Positions 43,029 through 53,110 of a stretch of DNA of 64,000 nucleotides are shown piece after piece. The position numbers and the translations under genes are program-made. Source of the DNA: Eriocheir sinensis (lineage: Eukaryota > Arthropoda > Malacostraca > Decapoda > Varunidae); contig NC_066520.1 of assembly GCF_024679095.1 (NCBI RefSeq), positions 14,065,709-14,129,708 of the forward strand. Direction: 5' to 3'. Under the pieces are notes generated by a model. It did no database searches and was not told where the DNA came from. It saw only the letters and a list, made by a program, of their open reading frames with translations. Positions within the stretch are counted from its first letter, which is position 1. The number at the start of each line of letters is the position of its first letter.

Positions 43029-43089
<61 letters not shown>
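43029..43089. repeat. (GT)n microsatellite
   Basis: About 30 pure GT units. Confidence 0.97.
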
Positions 43090-43093
<4 letters not shown>

Positions 43094-43960
43094 GTCCTCG
43101 TGTGATATTCATATTAATCGTCTTTTTATTTCGCTGTTTTTCTGTACCAAATGTAGAAGGAGGATTTAGAACTCAGGAAGACAAACATAGTATTGCCAGA
43201 TATAGAAACTTAAATATAGGTAAGTAAATAGACTGTAGGATAGGAAGGTAAATTGGGAGGTAAGATAGAAAGGTAAGCTGCTCGGTAAGTACATGAGTAG
43301 ATAAAAAAAAAAAAATCATACGTAGGTTAACAACAACAAAAAAAAAAAAAAGAGAGATAGACAGATAGATTGACACAGACGAATAATTAGCCATGAAGAC
43401 AAGTGAACAAAGAGGTATATAGATAAAGGGATATATATATAGATAGATAGATAGATACACAGACTGATTAACTGATGTACACAGATAAATTTGCTGATGA
43501 AAGACGCAAAATTAGATAGATAGATATAGTTGAAAAGCATACGAGTTAATACGTGAATAAAGATAGATGGATAAGTACCACGATAGACATTGATATATAA
43601 GTAGATAGACAAACAGACATAGACAGAGACATAGCCAGCCCTTCCGACATAATGATGAGTGAGGGGGAGACCAAACTAATAAACAGGAGGAGAGAAGGAG
43701 GAAGTGGAGGAAAGAGGAAACGGGAGGGAAGGAAGGAGGGAGGGAGGAAGGGAGGAGGAGAGGGTGGGGAAGAGAAGACAAGCCAGCAGTTGATGAGGGA
43801 ATCAGGAGGAGAAAGAAGAGGAGGAGGAGGAGGAGGAGGAAATTGAGAAAGGAGGAAAAGAAGGACGGAAGGAAGAGGGGAAGAGGGGAGGAAAAACAGG
43901 TTTATTTTGTTAATGAAGAAGGAGATAATGAAGAAAAGAAACTGTAATACAAGGGAAACG

Positions 43961-44139
<179 letters not shown>

Positions 44140-44589
44140 AGAAGAGAGAGTGAAAGAAAAAAGGAAAGAGAGAGAGAGAAAGAAAAATATGAGTGAACGA
44201 AGAATGCAAGAAAAAAATCGGCATGAACGGAAGGAAGTAAATAAATAAAGGGTGAGGAAAGAAAAAAAAACAATGATAATAACTACACACAGATTGTAAA
44301 ATATGGAAAAAAAAGAGAAGAAAAAAAACAGCAACAGCGAATGACCACCCGATCGATGCCGCGCTAATTGAACGGTGCAGCAAAACAACAACAACAGCAG
44401 CAACAACAACAAGAACACCAGATTATTAAGAGGTCATTAGGGAAAGAAAATAAGTAAATAATAACAACTCAAAACAAAAGACTGCCGCTAATCACCCCCT
44501 CCCCCCTTCCGCCGTCATTAGTTAGGACCTCTCATGCAGAAGGTTTTTACTTAATAGTCATAAGAAAAGAAATTATAAGAAAGTAAAAC

Positions 44590-44755
44590 AACGAAATTAG
44601 AGAAAATGAAAAAGAAAGATTGTTAAATAAGAAGACAACAAACAAATTACCTTCTGATTTAAAGTAAAGCGAAATTAGAGAAAATGAAGAAGAAAGATTA
44701 GAAAGTAAGAAGAAGAAAACAACAAACATATTACCTTCTGATTTTAAGTAAAGTA
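44590..44755. repeat. ~80-bp tandem duplication
   Basis: GAAATTAGAGAAAATGAA at 44593 and 44671; TTACCTTCTGATTT at 44648 and 44731. Confidence 0.88.
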
Positions 44756-44796
44756 TAAACGAAAAATAAAATAGTCGACACAGTGGATCGTATTAC

Positions 44797-45000
44797 TTAA
44801 CATTTCGTCGCCCAAGTCCACATATTCGACAAGGCTTTCGTAGGAGTTTGAGGCACTTCCAGGAGTAGTTTTATGACCCTGGTGGTAGTTTGACCCTTCC
44901 TCTGTACCATGAACCTAAAGGAGCACTCATTATAACCCAATTGATCCCCTTTTTGACCTTTAGAAATAGGTGATGTGAGAAACGCGAGTCTTATAATACC
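44797..45000 (-). CDS. Orphan ORF end, non-low-complexity, function unknown
   Basis: The C-terminal 65 codons of a minus-strand frame (45252-44797) have ordinary composition: IIRLAFLTSPISKGQKGDQ, YNECSFRFMVQRKGQTTTR, LLLEVPQTPTKALSNMWTW, ending TKC. The N-terminal part of the frame is T-rich artefact. No domain recognised. It could be a remnant of a dispersed element or of a gene. Confidence 0.25.
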   Translation of the reverse strand, partial: GIIRLAFLTSPISKGQKGDQLGYNECSFRFMVQRKGQTTTRVIKLLLEVPQTPTKALSNMWTWATKC

Positions 45001-45234
45001 GACCGAAGACGGAAACAGAAGCGAACGAAGATGTAAAAGAAAAAAAATAACCGCGAATGAATAGGCAAGAAAAATAAATAGAACGAAATAAAAAGAAAAC
45101 AAAAACAATGATAAAACATACAAACCGACACAAAGACAAGAGATAAAAACGAACGAAACTGTAAAGAAAAAGAAACAAACAACCACAAAAATGAAGCAAG
45201 CAAAGATACTGCAACAAAATATAAGATAGTGACA

Positions 45235-45840
45235 AAACAACTTACAAAACAACCTGATAATCTAAAGAAAGAAAAAAAAAGAATCCCACAAATAAGACAG
45301 CGAAAGAAAATATGGAAAAAGAAGAAAATATCGTGAAAATAGTTAGGAAAAGAGGAAGAAATTGCAACGAAATGGAAAAAAAAGAGAAGATAATGATGAA
45401 ACTTAACATACAAACAACAAGAAAATTTAAAGAAAGCAACAAAAACACAAAATCCACAAAAAAAGACAGCAAGGGAAAACACGAAAAAAGAGAGAGAAAA
45501 AAAAGGAAAAAAAATCAGGTGAAAAATAGTTAGGAAAAGAGGAAGAAACTGGAACGAAATGAGAAAAAAAATTGATGAAACTTAACATACAAACAACAAG
45601 AAAATTTATAGAAGGCAAAAAAAACCCACAGAATCCACAAAATAAAGACAGCGGAAAAAAATATGAAAAAAAGAAAGGAAAAAAAACCGCACCAGGTGAA
45701 ACATTGTACGGGAAAAATAAAACACACAGGCAAATCTAAAGAAAACAACAAAAACACAGAATCCACCAAAAAAAGACAGCAGAAGAAAAACATAAAAAAA
45801 AGAAAATGGGAAAAAAAAATCTCGGTTGAAAAATAGTACG
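45235..45840. repeat. A-rich minisatellite, ~180-bp unit, about four copies
   Basis: AGTTAGGAAAAGAGGAAG at 45341 and 45528; AACTTAACATACAAACAAC at 45400 and 45579; AATCCAC.AAAAAAGACAGC recurs near 45458, 45633 and 45760. Copies differ by small indels and decay towards both ends. Confidence 0.88.
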
Positions 45841-46045
45841 GACAAGTGGCGCTATAAACAGTGTACAGGGAAGGTAAAAAGCGAGCCCCTTCATTAAGCT
45901 AGGGTGAAAATTAATCGTTTGGGGAAAAAAACCCTAGCGGAAACAAGAGATTATTTCCCTAACCGCTGTTTACGCGCCAGATTTTTGGGAGCCGTGACAG
46001 GGAAAAAAAGTAATAATTAAACTCTTAAATATGGCTGTCGATTTC
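45840..46045. promoter_or_regulatory. Unique island, candidate enhancer
   Basis: Contains CGCTATAAACAGTGTACAGG, AAAATTAATCG, GCTGTTTACGCGCCAG and AATAATTAAACTCTTAAATA. TGTTTAC is a forkhead-type core. Bounded by an A-rich minisatellite and a CT array. Non-coding. Confidence 0.25.
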
Positions 46046-46052
46046 CTGTGCT

Positions 46053-46057
<5 letters not shown>

Positions 46058-46105
<48 letters not shown>
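46058..46105. repeat. (CT)n microsatellite
   Basis: About 23 CT units. Confidence 0.96.
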
Positions 46106-46109
<4 letters not shown>

Positions 46110-46179
46110 GTTTTTCTTTTTCTTTCTTTCTTTTTCTCTTTCCTTTTTCCTTTTTTTCTTTCTTTCTTTATCTAATTAG

Positions 46180-46181
<2 letters not shown>

Positions 46182-46254
<73 letters not shown>
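46182..46254. repeat. (GA)n microsatellite
   Basis: About 36 GA units, complementary to the CT array 77 bp upstream. Confidence 0.97.
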
Positions 46255-46256
<2 letters not shown>

Positions 46257-46259
46257 CAC

Positions 46260-46625
46260 CCATACTGCATTTCTATCTCTTTTTTCCTATCTTTCTCACT
46301 CCCTTCCCTCCTTTCCCTTCCTCTCTCTCCCTCTCCTCTGTTTCCCTTTTTCTCTCTTTCTCCCTTCTTCCTCTTTCACTCCCTTCCTCACTTCCTCACC
46401 TACTCCCCCACCTTTTCCTTACTCTTTCTCCTGCCCTTTCTTCCTTCTCCTTCTCTCCCCTCTCTCTCCCTCTTCTCCCTTCTTTCTTCTCTCTCCAAAC
46501 TCTCTCCAACAATTATTTCAATCCCTAACACTCCACCAATTACGTGATCGCCCAGTTAACCATCACCCCCACCCCCCCTTTCCTCCCCCTTTCTTTCCTC
46601 CCCTTTCTCTCCCTCTTCCCTCCCT
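46260..46625. repeat. Pyrimidine tract
   Basis: C/T-rich sequence directly after the GA array. Confidence 0.85.
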
Positions 46626-46789
46626 CCATTGCAAAAAGGAGCTCGTGAACGTAATTTGCCTTTGATTCCAGCGTGTAATTATTGCGGAGGGTGGAGGAAG
46701 AAGGGGCGGAGGTGGAGGAGGAGAGGGGAGAGGAGGAAGAGGGGGAGGAAGAGGAAGGGTGGGGAGAGGAAGGTGTACATTGACTGCTC

Positions 46790-46902
46790 TCTTTTGTGGT
46801 GGTGGTGGTGGTGGTGGTGATGGTGATGGTGGTGATGATGATGGTGGTGATGGTGGTGATGATGATGGTGGTGATGGTGGTGGTGGTGGTGGTGGTGGTG
46901 TT
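46790..46902. repeat. (GGT)n/(GAT)n array
   Basis: GGTGGTGATGATGATGGTGGT imperfect units. Confidence 0.93.
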
Positions 46903-46931
46903 AAGGATGGGTGAGCTTGTTGGGAGAGTAG

Positions 46932-47025
<94 letters not shown>
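46932..47025. repeat. (CA)n microsatellite
   Basis: About 47 pure CA units. Confidence 0.97.
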
Positions 47026-47026
<1 letters not shown>

Positions 47027-47292
47027 CACTACTTCAGCAAATACCAAGATACCAAGCACTCTCTTCCTTACCCTTCCTCCTCCTCCTCCTCCCATTCGTC
47101 TACTACTTGTAAGCTATTAGTCAGGAGGGGTCGGCGTCACCTTCCCTCTGATAACTCTGTTCGGAGGGGTCCCGCGCCCCCCACCCCCCTCCCCCTCTCC
47201 CCCCTTCCCCCTATATGCCTCTTCCTCCTCCCTTCCTCCCTTGCAGCGACCCTTCAGACTCCTTCTATTTACGAGGACCTTAAGATGGCTGA

Positions 47293-47295
<3 letters not shown>

Positions 47296-47379
<84 letters not shown>
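47296..47379. repeat. (GA)n microsatellite
   Basis: About 42 GA units. Confidence 0.97.
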
Positions 47380-47381
<2 letters not shown>

Positions 47382-47464
47382 ATAATGGATGTAGGTAGTT
47401 ATGAAAAAAAAAACAATCAGAAAAAAGATCTGTACAAATTCGTAAATATAATCTTATAAAATTT

Positions 47465-47560
47465 TAAATCATCATCATCGTCATCATCGTCATCATCATC
47501 ATCATCATTATCAGAATCACTAATACCAACACCTCTGGCATTATCATTATTATAAGAGCT

Positions 47561-47599
<39 letters not shown>

Positions 47600-47601
47600 A
47601 G
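47465..47601. repeat. (ATC)n then (TAG)n compound microsatellite
   Basis: ATCATC/GTC units to 47510 and a TAG run at 47561-47598. Confidence 0.93.
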
Positions 47602-47799
47602 AGTAGAAGTAGTAGATGTTGTATTGATATGTTGTTGGTTTAACGAAATACCCCATTTTTTTTATTCAAAGATGAGTTAATATTTTTTTCAACATTCAAC
47701 AACAACAAAAAAAAAAAAGATCAATGGCTGAAGAAACACGATGAGACGAAAATAATACTAAAAAAAAAATAGATTCGATCATTTCTGTTACGAAGTCAA

Positions 47800-47985
47800 C
47801 TGTAAAGCAAAAGTTCAATTAATCACATCAAAGAACGTCTCCTCACCTAACTACTTAACTAATTAGCGAGACAGGTAACCCACTCGATAACCTGAAGCTT
47901 CTATTACCTTGCCATTAGTCAAAGCAAGGCGGCCACACAATGGGTCTGTAGCCGCTATTGTATCTCAGGGATCAATCGTGGAGGG
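47800..47985. promoter_or_regulatory. Unique island with TCF- and Sox-like words, candidate enhancer
   Basis: Contains CACATCAAAGAACG (TCF/LEF-type ATCAAAG), CTTAACTAATTAGCGAG, ATTACCTTGCCATTAG, CACACAATGGG and GCTATTGTATC (ACAAT Sox-type cores). Non-coding and non-repetitive. Function inferred from motifs only. Confidence 0.3.
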
Positions 47986-47994
47986 GTGAGGAGG

Positions 47995-48360
47995 GAAAAG
48001 AAGGGGAGATGGGGGAGAGGTGTAGGGAGGAAGGGGGGAGGGGGTGTCTAGAGGAAGGGGGTAGGGAGTGATGGGAGGTGCAATTGAGGGGATGCGAGGG
48101 GGGGGTGCAGAGAGGAAGGGGAGGGGAGAGAGAAAAGCAGAGAGGGAAGCGATGGAGTGATTGGGGGTGTAGAGAGGAAGGATAGGGAGGAGATGGGTGC
48201 GGGGAGGAAAGGGGAGGGGGTAATGGGGGGTGCGGAGAGGAAGGGTAAATGGTGGTGGGGATGATTAGAGGCGGAGGAGATGGAAGAGGGGATTTGAGGG
48301 GAGAGGAATAGGGAGAAGAGAAGGCGAGGTGAGGGTAAGGAAGGGGGATGGAAAGGGGAG
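47995..48360. repeat. G-rich purine tract with ~55-60-bp periodic motif
   Basis: GGGTGCAGAGAGGAAGG-type motif recurs near 48106, 48164, 48203 and 48230 between GGGGAGGGG runs. High G-quadruplex potential on the + strand. Confidence 0.8.
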
Positions 48361-48435
48361 ATGGTGTCTAAACTGTCCCTCTCTCTGTCTGTTCTCTCAC
48401 CTCAGTCGTTGATTAGGAGTGATTTGCGACAGGTA

Positions 48436-48436
<1 letters not shown>

Positions 48437-48524
<88 letters not shown>
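48437..48524. repeat. (CA)n microsatellite
   Basis: About 44 pure CA units. Confidence 0.97.
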
Positions 48525-48526
<2 letters not shown>

Positions 48527-49350
48527 CGACTCCAGCTTAAAGATAATTGTTAGATATCTTCACCTATTTCTCCCTCCCTTCTTTCCTCCTCTTCACTCCT
48601 TCCTCCTTCTGTCCTTCCCTCCACTCATTCCTCCTCCTTACCTCCTCTTCTCCAGTCCTTCCTCCTCCTCCGTCTCTCTCTTCCCTCCACTCATTCCTCC
48701 TCCTTCCCAGTCCAATTGTAGGGTCTGGAATGAGGTGTGTGCTAATCCTCGGCTGATTGAGACCTCCGAGTAACAAGGTGGAGGAGGAGGTGGTCGAGGA
48801 GGTGGAGGTGGTGGAGGAGGAGGTGATGTACTTATGGGAACACGAATATATTTTTTTTTGCCTCTCTCAACCTCTCTTTTTATCCCTTTTCCTCGTGGTG
48901 ACTCGGACGAAATGACAAACGTGGTGGAGCGCCGCATTTTCACGTCTGTCACGGAACTCTCGACCGTGAAACATCTCAATTTTCTGTAACAAGGTTGTCT
49001 GTTTTTTTCCGTTATAATCCTGTCACTCGGTCTGTCCAACCCCCTCCTTTTCTTTAATTCGAGCTAACTCAGTCTTCTTTGCACTTTCTTCCTATTATTA
49101 TTTTTGGGTCTGACTGTTTTTTTTCACTAATTTGGCTTTGTTTCTTTTCCTTTAGGTTCCTTTTCTTCGTATTTCCTCTCATTGTTTTTCTTTCATTTTC
49201 CTTTCCTTTCTTTCTTTTTTAATTTCTACTTTCCTATCCTTTTCTTTCATTCCTTTCCCCTTTCTTTTCTTATCTTTTTCCTTGGTTCCAGTTCCTATCC
49301 AATCCTTTACTTTCCATTTCATTCTATTTCTATTCTTTCTTCTTCTTTTA

Positions 49351-49351
<1 letters not shown>

Positions 49352-49401
<50 letters not shown>
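49352..49401. repeat. (GT)n microsatellite
   Basis: About 25 GT units. Confidence 0.96.
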
Positions 49402-49402
<1 letters not shown>

Positions 49403-49454
49403 ATGCCACCTCTAGCAATTAGAGAGAAACACGCACACCTGAGCCCATACCTGT

Positions 49455-49455
49455 C

Positions 49456-49486
<31 letters not shown>

Positions 49487-49500
49487 AATAATAATAATGA
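49455..49500. repeat. (GAT)n/(AAT)n microsatellite
   Basis: GATGATGAT followed by AATAAT. Confidence 0.94.
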
Positions 49501-49709
49501 AAAGAAAAATAATGATGATAAAAAGGAGGATGAAGAGGAGGAGGTATATGAAAAAAAAAGAACGAAAACTAGAAGAAAAAGGAACAGAAGAACAGGAACA
49601 AATTAACAAGAACAAAGAAAAGAGAAAAAGAAAAAGAGAATAGTGAGGACAACATAACTAAAACAAATAAACTAACAAAAAAAAAAAAACAATAACAATC
49701 AAGGTAGTC

Positions 49710-50305
49710 TCATAGGTGGTAATGATGGTGATGACAGTGATGAAGGTGATGGTGGTGAAAAGTACATGCAGGAGGTGATGGTGATGATGAAAGGGAGTAC
49801 TTGATGGTGATGGTGATGGTGGTGTTGGAAGGGGGAGTAGTGGGTGGCAATGTCGATGGTGGTGGAGGTGGAAGAGAAGTGGAGGTGATAATGGTAGGGG
49901 TGGATGAGGAGGAGAATGGAGCGTGAGGAGACAGTAGATAAGTTGTGATGGTGGAGGAGGAGGAGGAGGAGGAGGAAGAAGAAGAAGAAGAAGAGGAGGA
50001 GGAAGAGATTGTAATATATTCTAAGTAGTGGTAGATGTAGAGGGGAGGCAAGAGGTAATGGCGTTAGTGATAATGAAGGAGGAGAAGGAGAAGGGGAAGA
50101 AGAAGAAGGAATGACAAGGAGGAGGAGGAGGGAGGAGGAGGAGGAGGAGGAGAAATAACAGTGACAACACGGAATGAAATAACCAGCATAAACGTCGATG
50201 GAGGAGGAGGAGGAGGAGACGGCGGCGGCGGCGGAGGAGGAGGAAGAGGAGGAGGTAATGGAGGAAGAGGTGGAGGAGGAGGAGGAGGCGGCGGCGGTGG
50301 CGGTA
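49710..50305. repeat. GGT/GAT then GGA/GGC triplet-rich tract
   Basis: GATGGTGGT imperfect repeats to 49900, then GGAGGAGGAG and GGCGGCGGC runs. The 321-codon minus-strand frame is an artefact. Confidence 0.9.
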
Positions 50306-50309
50306 GAGG

Positions 50310-50415
50310 AGTTTTTAATCTGGCAGATGGTCGCACCGTCACCCGCCTCGCGCCCTGTCCACACAAATCGTTGCACGCAATTTATCTTGGCCGCGTCGCC
50401 CGCCTGGCCTCGTGC
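50310..50415. promoter_or_regulatory. Unique island, candidate enhancer
   Basis: Contains TTTTTAATCTGGCAGATGG, CAAATCGTTGCACGCAATTT (a C/EBP-like TTGCACGCAA) and ATCTTGGCC. Surrounded by GGA repeats. Confidence 0.2.
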
Positions 50416-51054
50416 TGGGGGGGGAGGGGGAAGGGAGGGAGAGGGGAGAAGAAGGGACCGTGGGAGGAGGGGGGAAGTAGAGGGGACCATGGGAGAGGGG
50501 GGGCGTGAGGAAAGAGGAGGCTGGTTGGGCAGGAAGGGAGTGGAGAGGTATCGTGCTGGGGATGAAGGGGAGAGGAGGGGAGAGGGGGCGTGAGTGAAGG
50601 GGAGGCTAGTTGGGGGATGGGACTGGAGAGGTATGTAAAGGGGGATTGGGGTAAGTGTAGGCACCCAGTAGTAGGGGTATACAAAGGGAAGGTTGCTAGG
50701 GAACTGTAGCGGGTTATTGAGTATGACTTGGGGTGAGGGGCGGCAGGGGAGGGTGTGGAGAAGCCTAAGATTGGGAGGTGTGAGTGTAAGGATGTGGGGG
50801 TGAGTAGGGGACGAAGAAAACTGGTTGGGTGTCTGGGGAAGGGGTGTTGGTAGGTCAGGGATGAGGAGGAAGAGGATGGAGAAGGCAGGTTGGCAGGGGA
50901 GGAAGGTAGGGTGGCAGGGGAGAGTAAACGGGGGTCGTTAGTCCTAAGCAAGGGGGGCGCAGAGGCGAGACTCCCAAAGGTGTGAGGAGGAGAAGGAGGA
51001 GCAGGAGGTGAAGGAGGAGGGAGAGGGGGGGGGGGGTCGAAGGTGGGCGGCAGG

Positions 51055-51210
51055 AGGTCTCGGCCGAGTTATCAGGTTAATTTAGTTTATGATACACCTG
51101 GAGGAGAGTTACCGCGTCATGCATAATGTATTTTTGCAAATTGGGACAATTTTCGCGACAATATAAAATTGAATGAGCGTGAAGGATGAAAATGGACTGT
51201 AATTTGGGCA
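51055..51210. promoter_or_regulatory. Unique island with POU-like and E-box words, candidate enhancer
   Basis: Contains TATCAGGTTAATTTAG, ATACACCTGGAGG (E-box), CATGCATAATGTATTT and TTTTGCAAATTGGG (octamer-like ATTTGCAAAA on the minus strand), then ATATAAAATTGAATGAG. Non-coding, between purine tracts. Confidence 0.28.
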
Positions 51211-51425
51211 ATGGGAGGCCAGGCGAGAGGAAAGAGGTGAGGAGGAGGAGGAGGAGGAGGGGAAGAAGGACATTGACGAGAGGGAGGAAGGAGGGGCGAC
51301 TGAATATAATAGGGAAGGAAAAGAGAGAGAAAAAAAAGATAAGAGAGCGAGAAAAAGAGAGCGAGAAAAGTGTAGCCATAAGTTAGTGTGTTAATATTAC
51401 GAGTCGCTGCTTTGTGTTCACCCCC

Positions 51426-51426
<1 letters not shown>

Positions 51427-51462
<36 letters not shown>
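51427..51462. repeat. (GT)n microsatellite
   Basis: About 17 GT units followed by CGTGTGCGCGGGCC. A unique island follows (51465-51595) in which no exon is recognised. Confidence 0.94.
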
Positions 51463-51463
<1 letters not shown>

Positions 51464-51599
51464 GCGCGGGCCCGGCAGGTGATAATTGGCAGGTTGCGCG
51501 GGGACGACACGGCTCCTGGTGCCTCGAGACCAATCTGTGGAATGAGAACGTGAGGCGCGAGGCTTTATTTATCGCCTTTCTCGGTAATTGTGAGGGACG

Positions 51600-52075
51600 G
51601 AGGCAAGAAGAAGAAGAGGAGGAAGGAGGGAGGAGATGGAGGGAAGAGATGGAGGAAAGGTGTGAGGTAAGGACGTGTGGGAAAGAAGCGGAGAGAGGGA
51701 GGTATAGAAAGGAGGGATGGAGGGTAGAGGTGGAGGAAAGAATGGAGAGAAGGAGGGTAGAAAGGAGGGATGGAGGGTAGAGGTGGAGGAAAGAATGGAG
51801 AGAAGGAGGGTAGAAAGGAGGGATGGAGGGTAGAGGTGGAGGAAAGAAAGGAGAGTAGGACGGAGTAAAGAAGAAGTGGAGGGAGGAAGGAAGGGAATAG
51901 GGATAGAGAGTGGAGGTGGAGGAAAGAGGGAAGGGAGGGAATGACGGGGGTGGAGGTAAGTGGAGGTAAGGGAAGGGAAAAGGATGTAGGAAAGGAGTGA
52001 AGGTAGGACGGAGGGAAAAAGTGGAGGGAAGAAGAGGGAGGGAGGGAGAGGAGTAAGGGAGGGATGGAGGAAAAA
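51600..52075. repeat. Purine tract enclosing the 53-bp minisatellite
   Basis: G/A-rich GGAGGGAGG-type sequence. The 342-codon minus-strand frame is an artefact. Confidence 0.88.
51690..51865. repeat. 53-bp minisatellite, three copies
   Basis: AGGGTAGAGGTGGAGGAAAG at 51721, 51774 and 51827. The first two copies are near identical. Confidence 0.95.
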
Positions 52076-52156
52076 ATGTGACGCAGCCGCTCTGTGTGGG
52101 ATAACTTACTGTAAACATTACCGCCAAAAACAACAACAACAACAACGAGTACCACC

Positions 52157-52159
<3 letters not shown>

Positions 52160-52200
<41 letters not shown>
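52160..52200. repeat. (CT)n microsatellite
   Basis: About 20 CT units, then pyrimidine tract to 52355. Confidence 0.96.
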
Positions 52201-52207
<7 letters not shown>

Positions 52208-52374
52208 TCTATCTTATTCTTCTTTATTCCTCTCCATGCTTCTCTTTCTCCATTATTTTCGTCTCCTTACCTTCCCTCCCTTCCCTGCCCACCTCCTTAC
52301 CTCACTCCTCTACCACCCTTCCTCCCTCTTCTTCCTCCTCCTCCTCCTCCTCCTCTGTGTGGGTCATAATACTA

Positions 52375-52500
52375 AATGCCGCGCGGACCAATGAGCGGGC
52401 GAGGTGGCGATGACGTCAGAGGGCGATAAACCAATGGTACGCGGCACTCTTGGTGAATAAGCCGGTGAGGAATGAGTTGGTGCGCGAGGAGACAGGCTTT
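52375..52500. promoter_or_regulatory. Promoter-like island with CCAAT boxes and a consensus CRE
   Basis: GACCAATGAGC at 52386-52396, TGACGTCA at 52411-52418 (perfect CREB/ATF site) and AACCAATGG near 52429-52437, in CpG-containing sequence. No TATA box or initiator is evident and no downstream exon is recognised. Confidence 0.4.
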
Positions 52501-52515
52501 CCGAGCGCCACCCAG

Positions 52516-52799
52516 CACTTAAGGGGACCCACTCACACACTCACACTTACTGGGCGAGCGCGTAACGGGGACTTGCACTTAAGGGGGACTGAGGGGACTG
52601 CCAAGGACGAGCTCAAGAGGGGAACTGTCGCCTATCAGATGCATGTTTGAAAGGAGTGATCACTTTAGAGGTTCTTGTACTTAAGTGAACGTTGTAACAT
52701 ATCAAACGCAAACTTGATAGTAATAACAAAAGACTGGAGCTTAAAAGACGAGCTTAAGAGGGGAACTTTTTTGTATACGTACGATGCATGTCTTAAGTG
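52516..52799. promoter_or_regulatory. Cluster of four CACTTAAG motifs (NK-2-type core)
   Basis: CACTTAAG at 52516-52523 and 52576-52583; its reverse complement CTTAAGTG at 52680-52687 and 52792-52799. NK-2-class homeodomains (Tyr54) are known to prefer T(T/C)AAGTG, which CACTTAAG contains in reverse complement. The sites lie in and beside a tandem duplicated module. Regulation by an NK factor is inference. Confidence 0.4.
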
Positions 52800-52865
52800 G
52801 CTAAGGAGAATCACTGTTTATAGGTTTTCGTACTTAAAGGAATATTGCAAAGAACGAAGCCTTTT
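52606..52865. repeat. Diverged tandem duplication, ~141-bp period
   Basis: GACGAGCTCAAGAGGGGAAC at 52606 and GACGAGCTTAAGAGGGGAAC at 52747. Each is followed by GATGCATGT, ATCACT, a TTAGAGGTTCTTGTACTTAA-like segment and (A)TTG(T/C)AA. Confidence 0.82.
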
Positions 52866-52899
52866 ACTTGTAAGTTCGGGTTCTTATAAAAAAAACTTT

Positions 52900-53110
52900 C
52901 ACACACAAGAACATAAGAACATAAGGAGTCTGCAAGAGGCCAGTAGGTCTATACATGGCAGCTCCTATGAGCCTAACCCAACCTAACATCACTATCCATG
53001 AATTTATCTAATCTCTGTTTGAATATGTCTATCGTATTGGCACTCACCTCATGACTGCCAAGCCTGTTCCAATCATCCACTACTCGATTTAAATACACGC
53101 CTTTAATAAA
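52900..53110 (+). mobile_element. Dispersed repeat copy (GGAGTCTGCAAGAGGCC family)
   Basis: ACATAAGAACATAAGGAGTC, TGCAAGAGGCCAGTAGGTC, CCATGAATTTATCTAATC, GTCTATCGTATTGGCACTCA, TTCCAATCATCCACTACTCG. A minus-strand fragment is at 31655-31745. I recall similar sequence from decapod genomic clones; the class is not established here. Confidence 0.75.

Noticed and set aside
49699..50664. 321-codon minus-strand frame
   Set aside because: Translation of GGT/GAT/GGA repeats (Ser, His, Pro, Leu).
51117..52145. 342-codon minus-strand frame
   Set aside because: Translation of a purine tract and of the 53-bp minisatellite.
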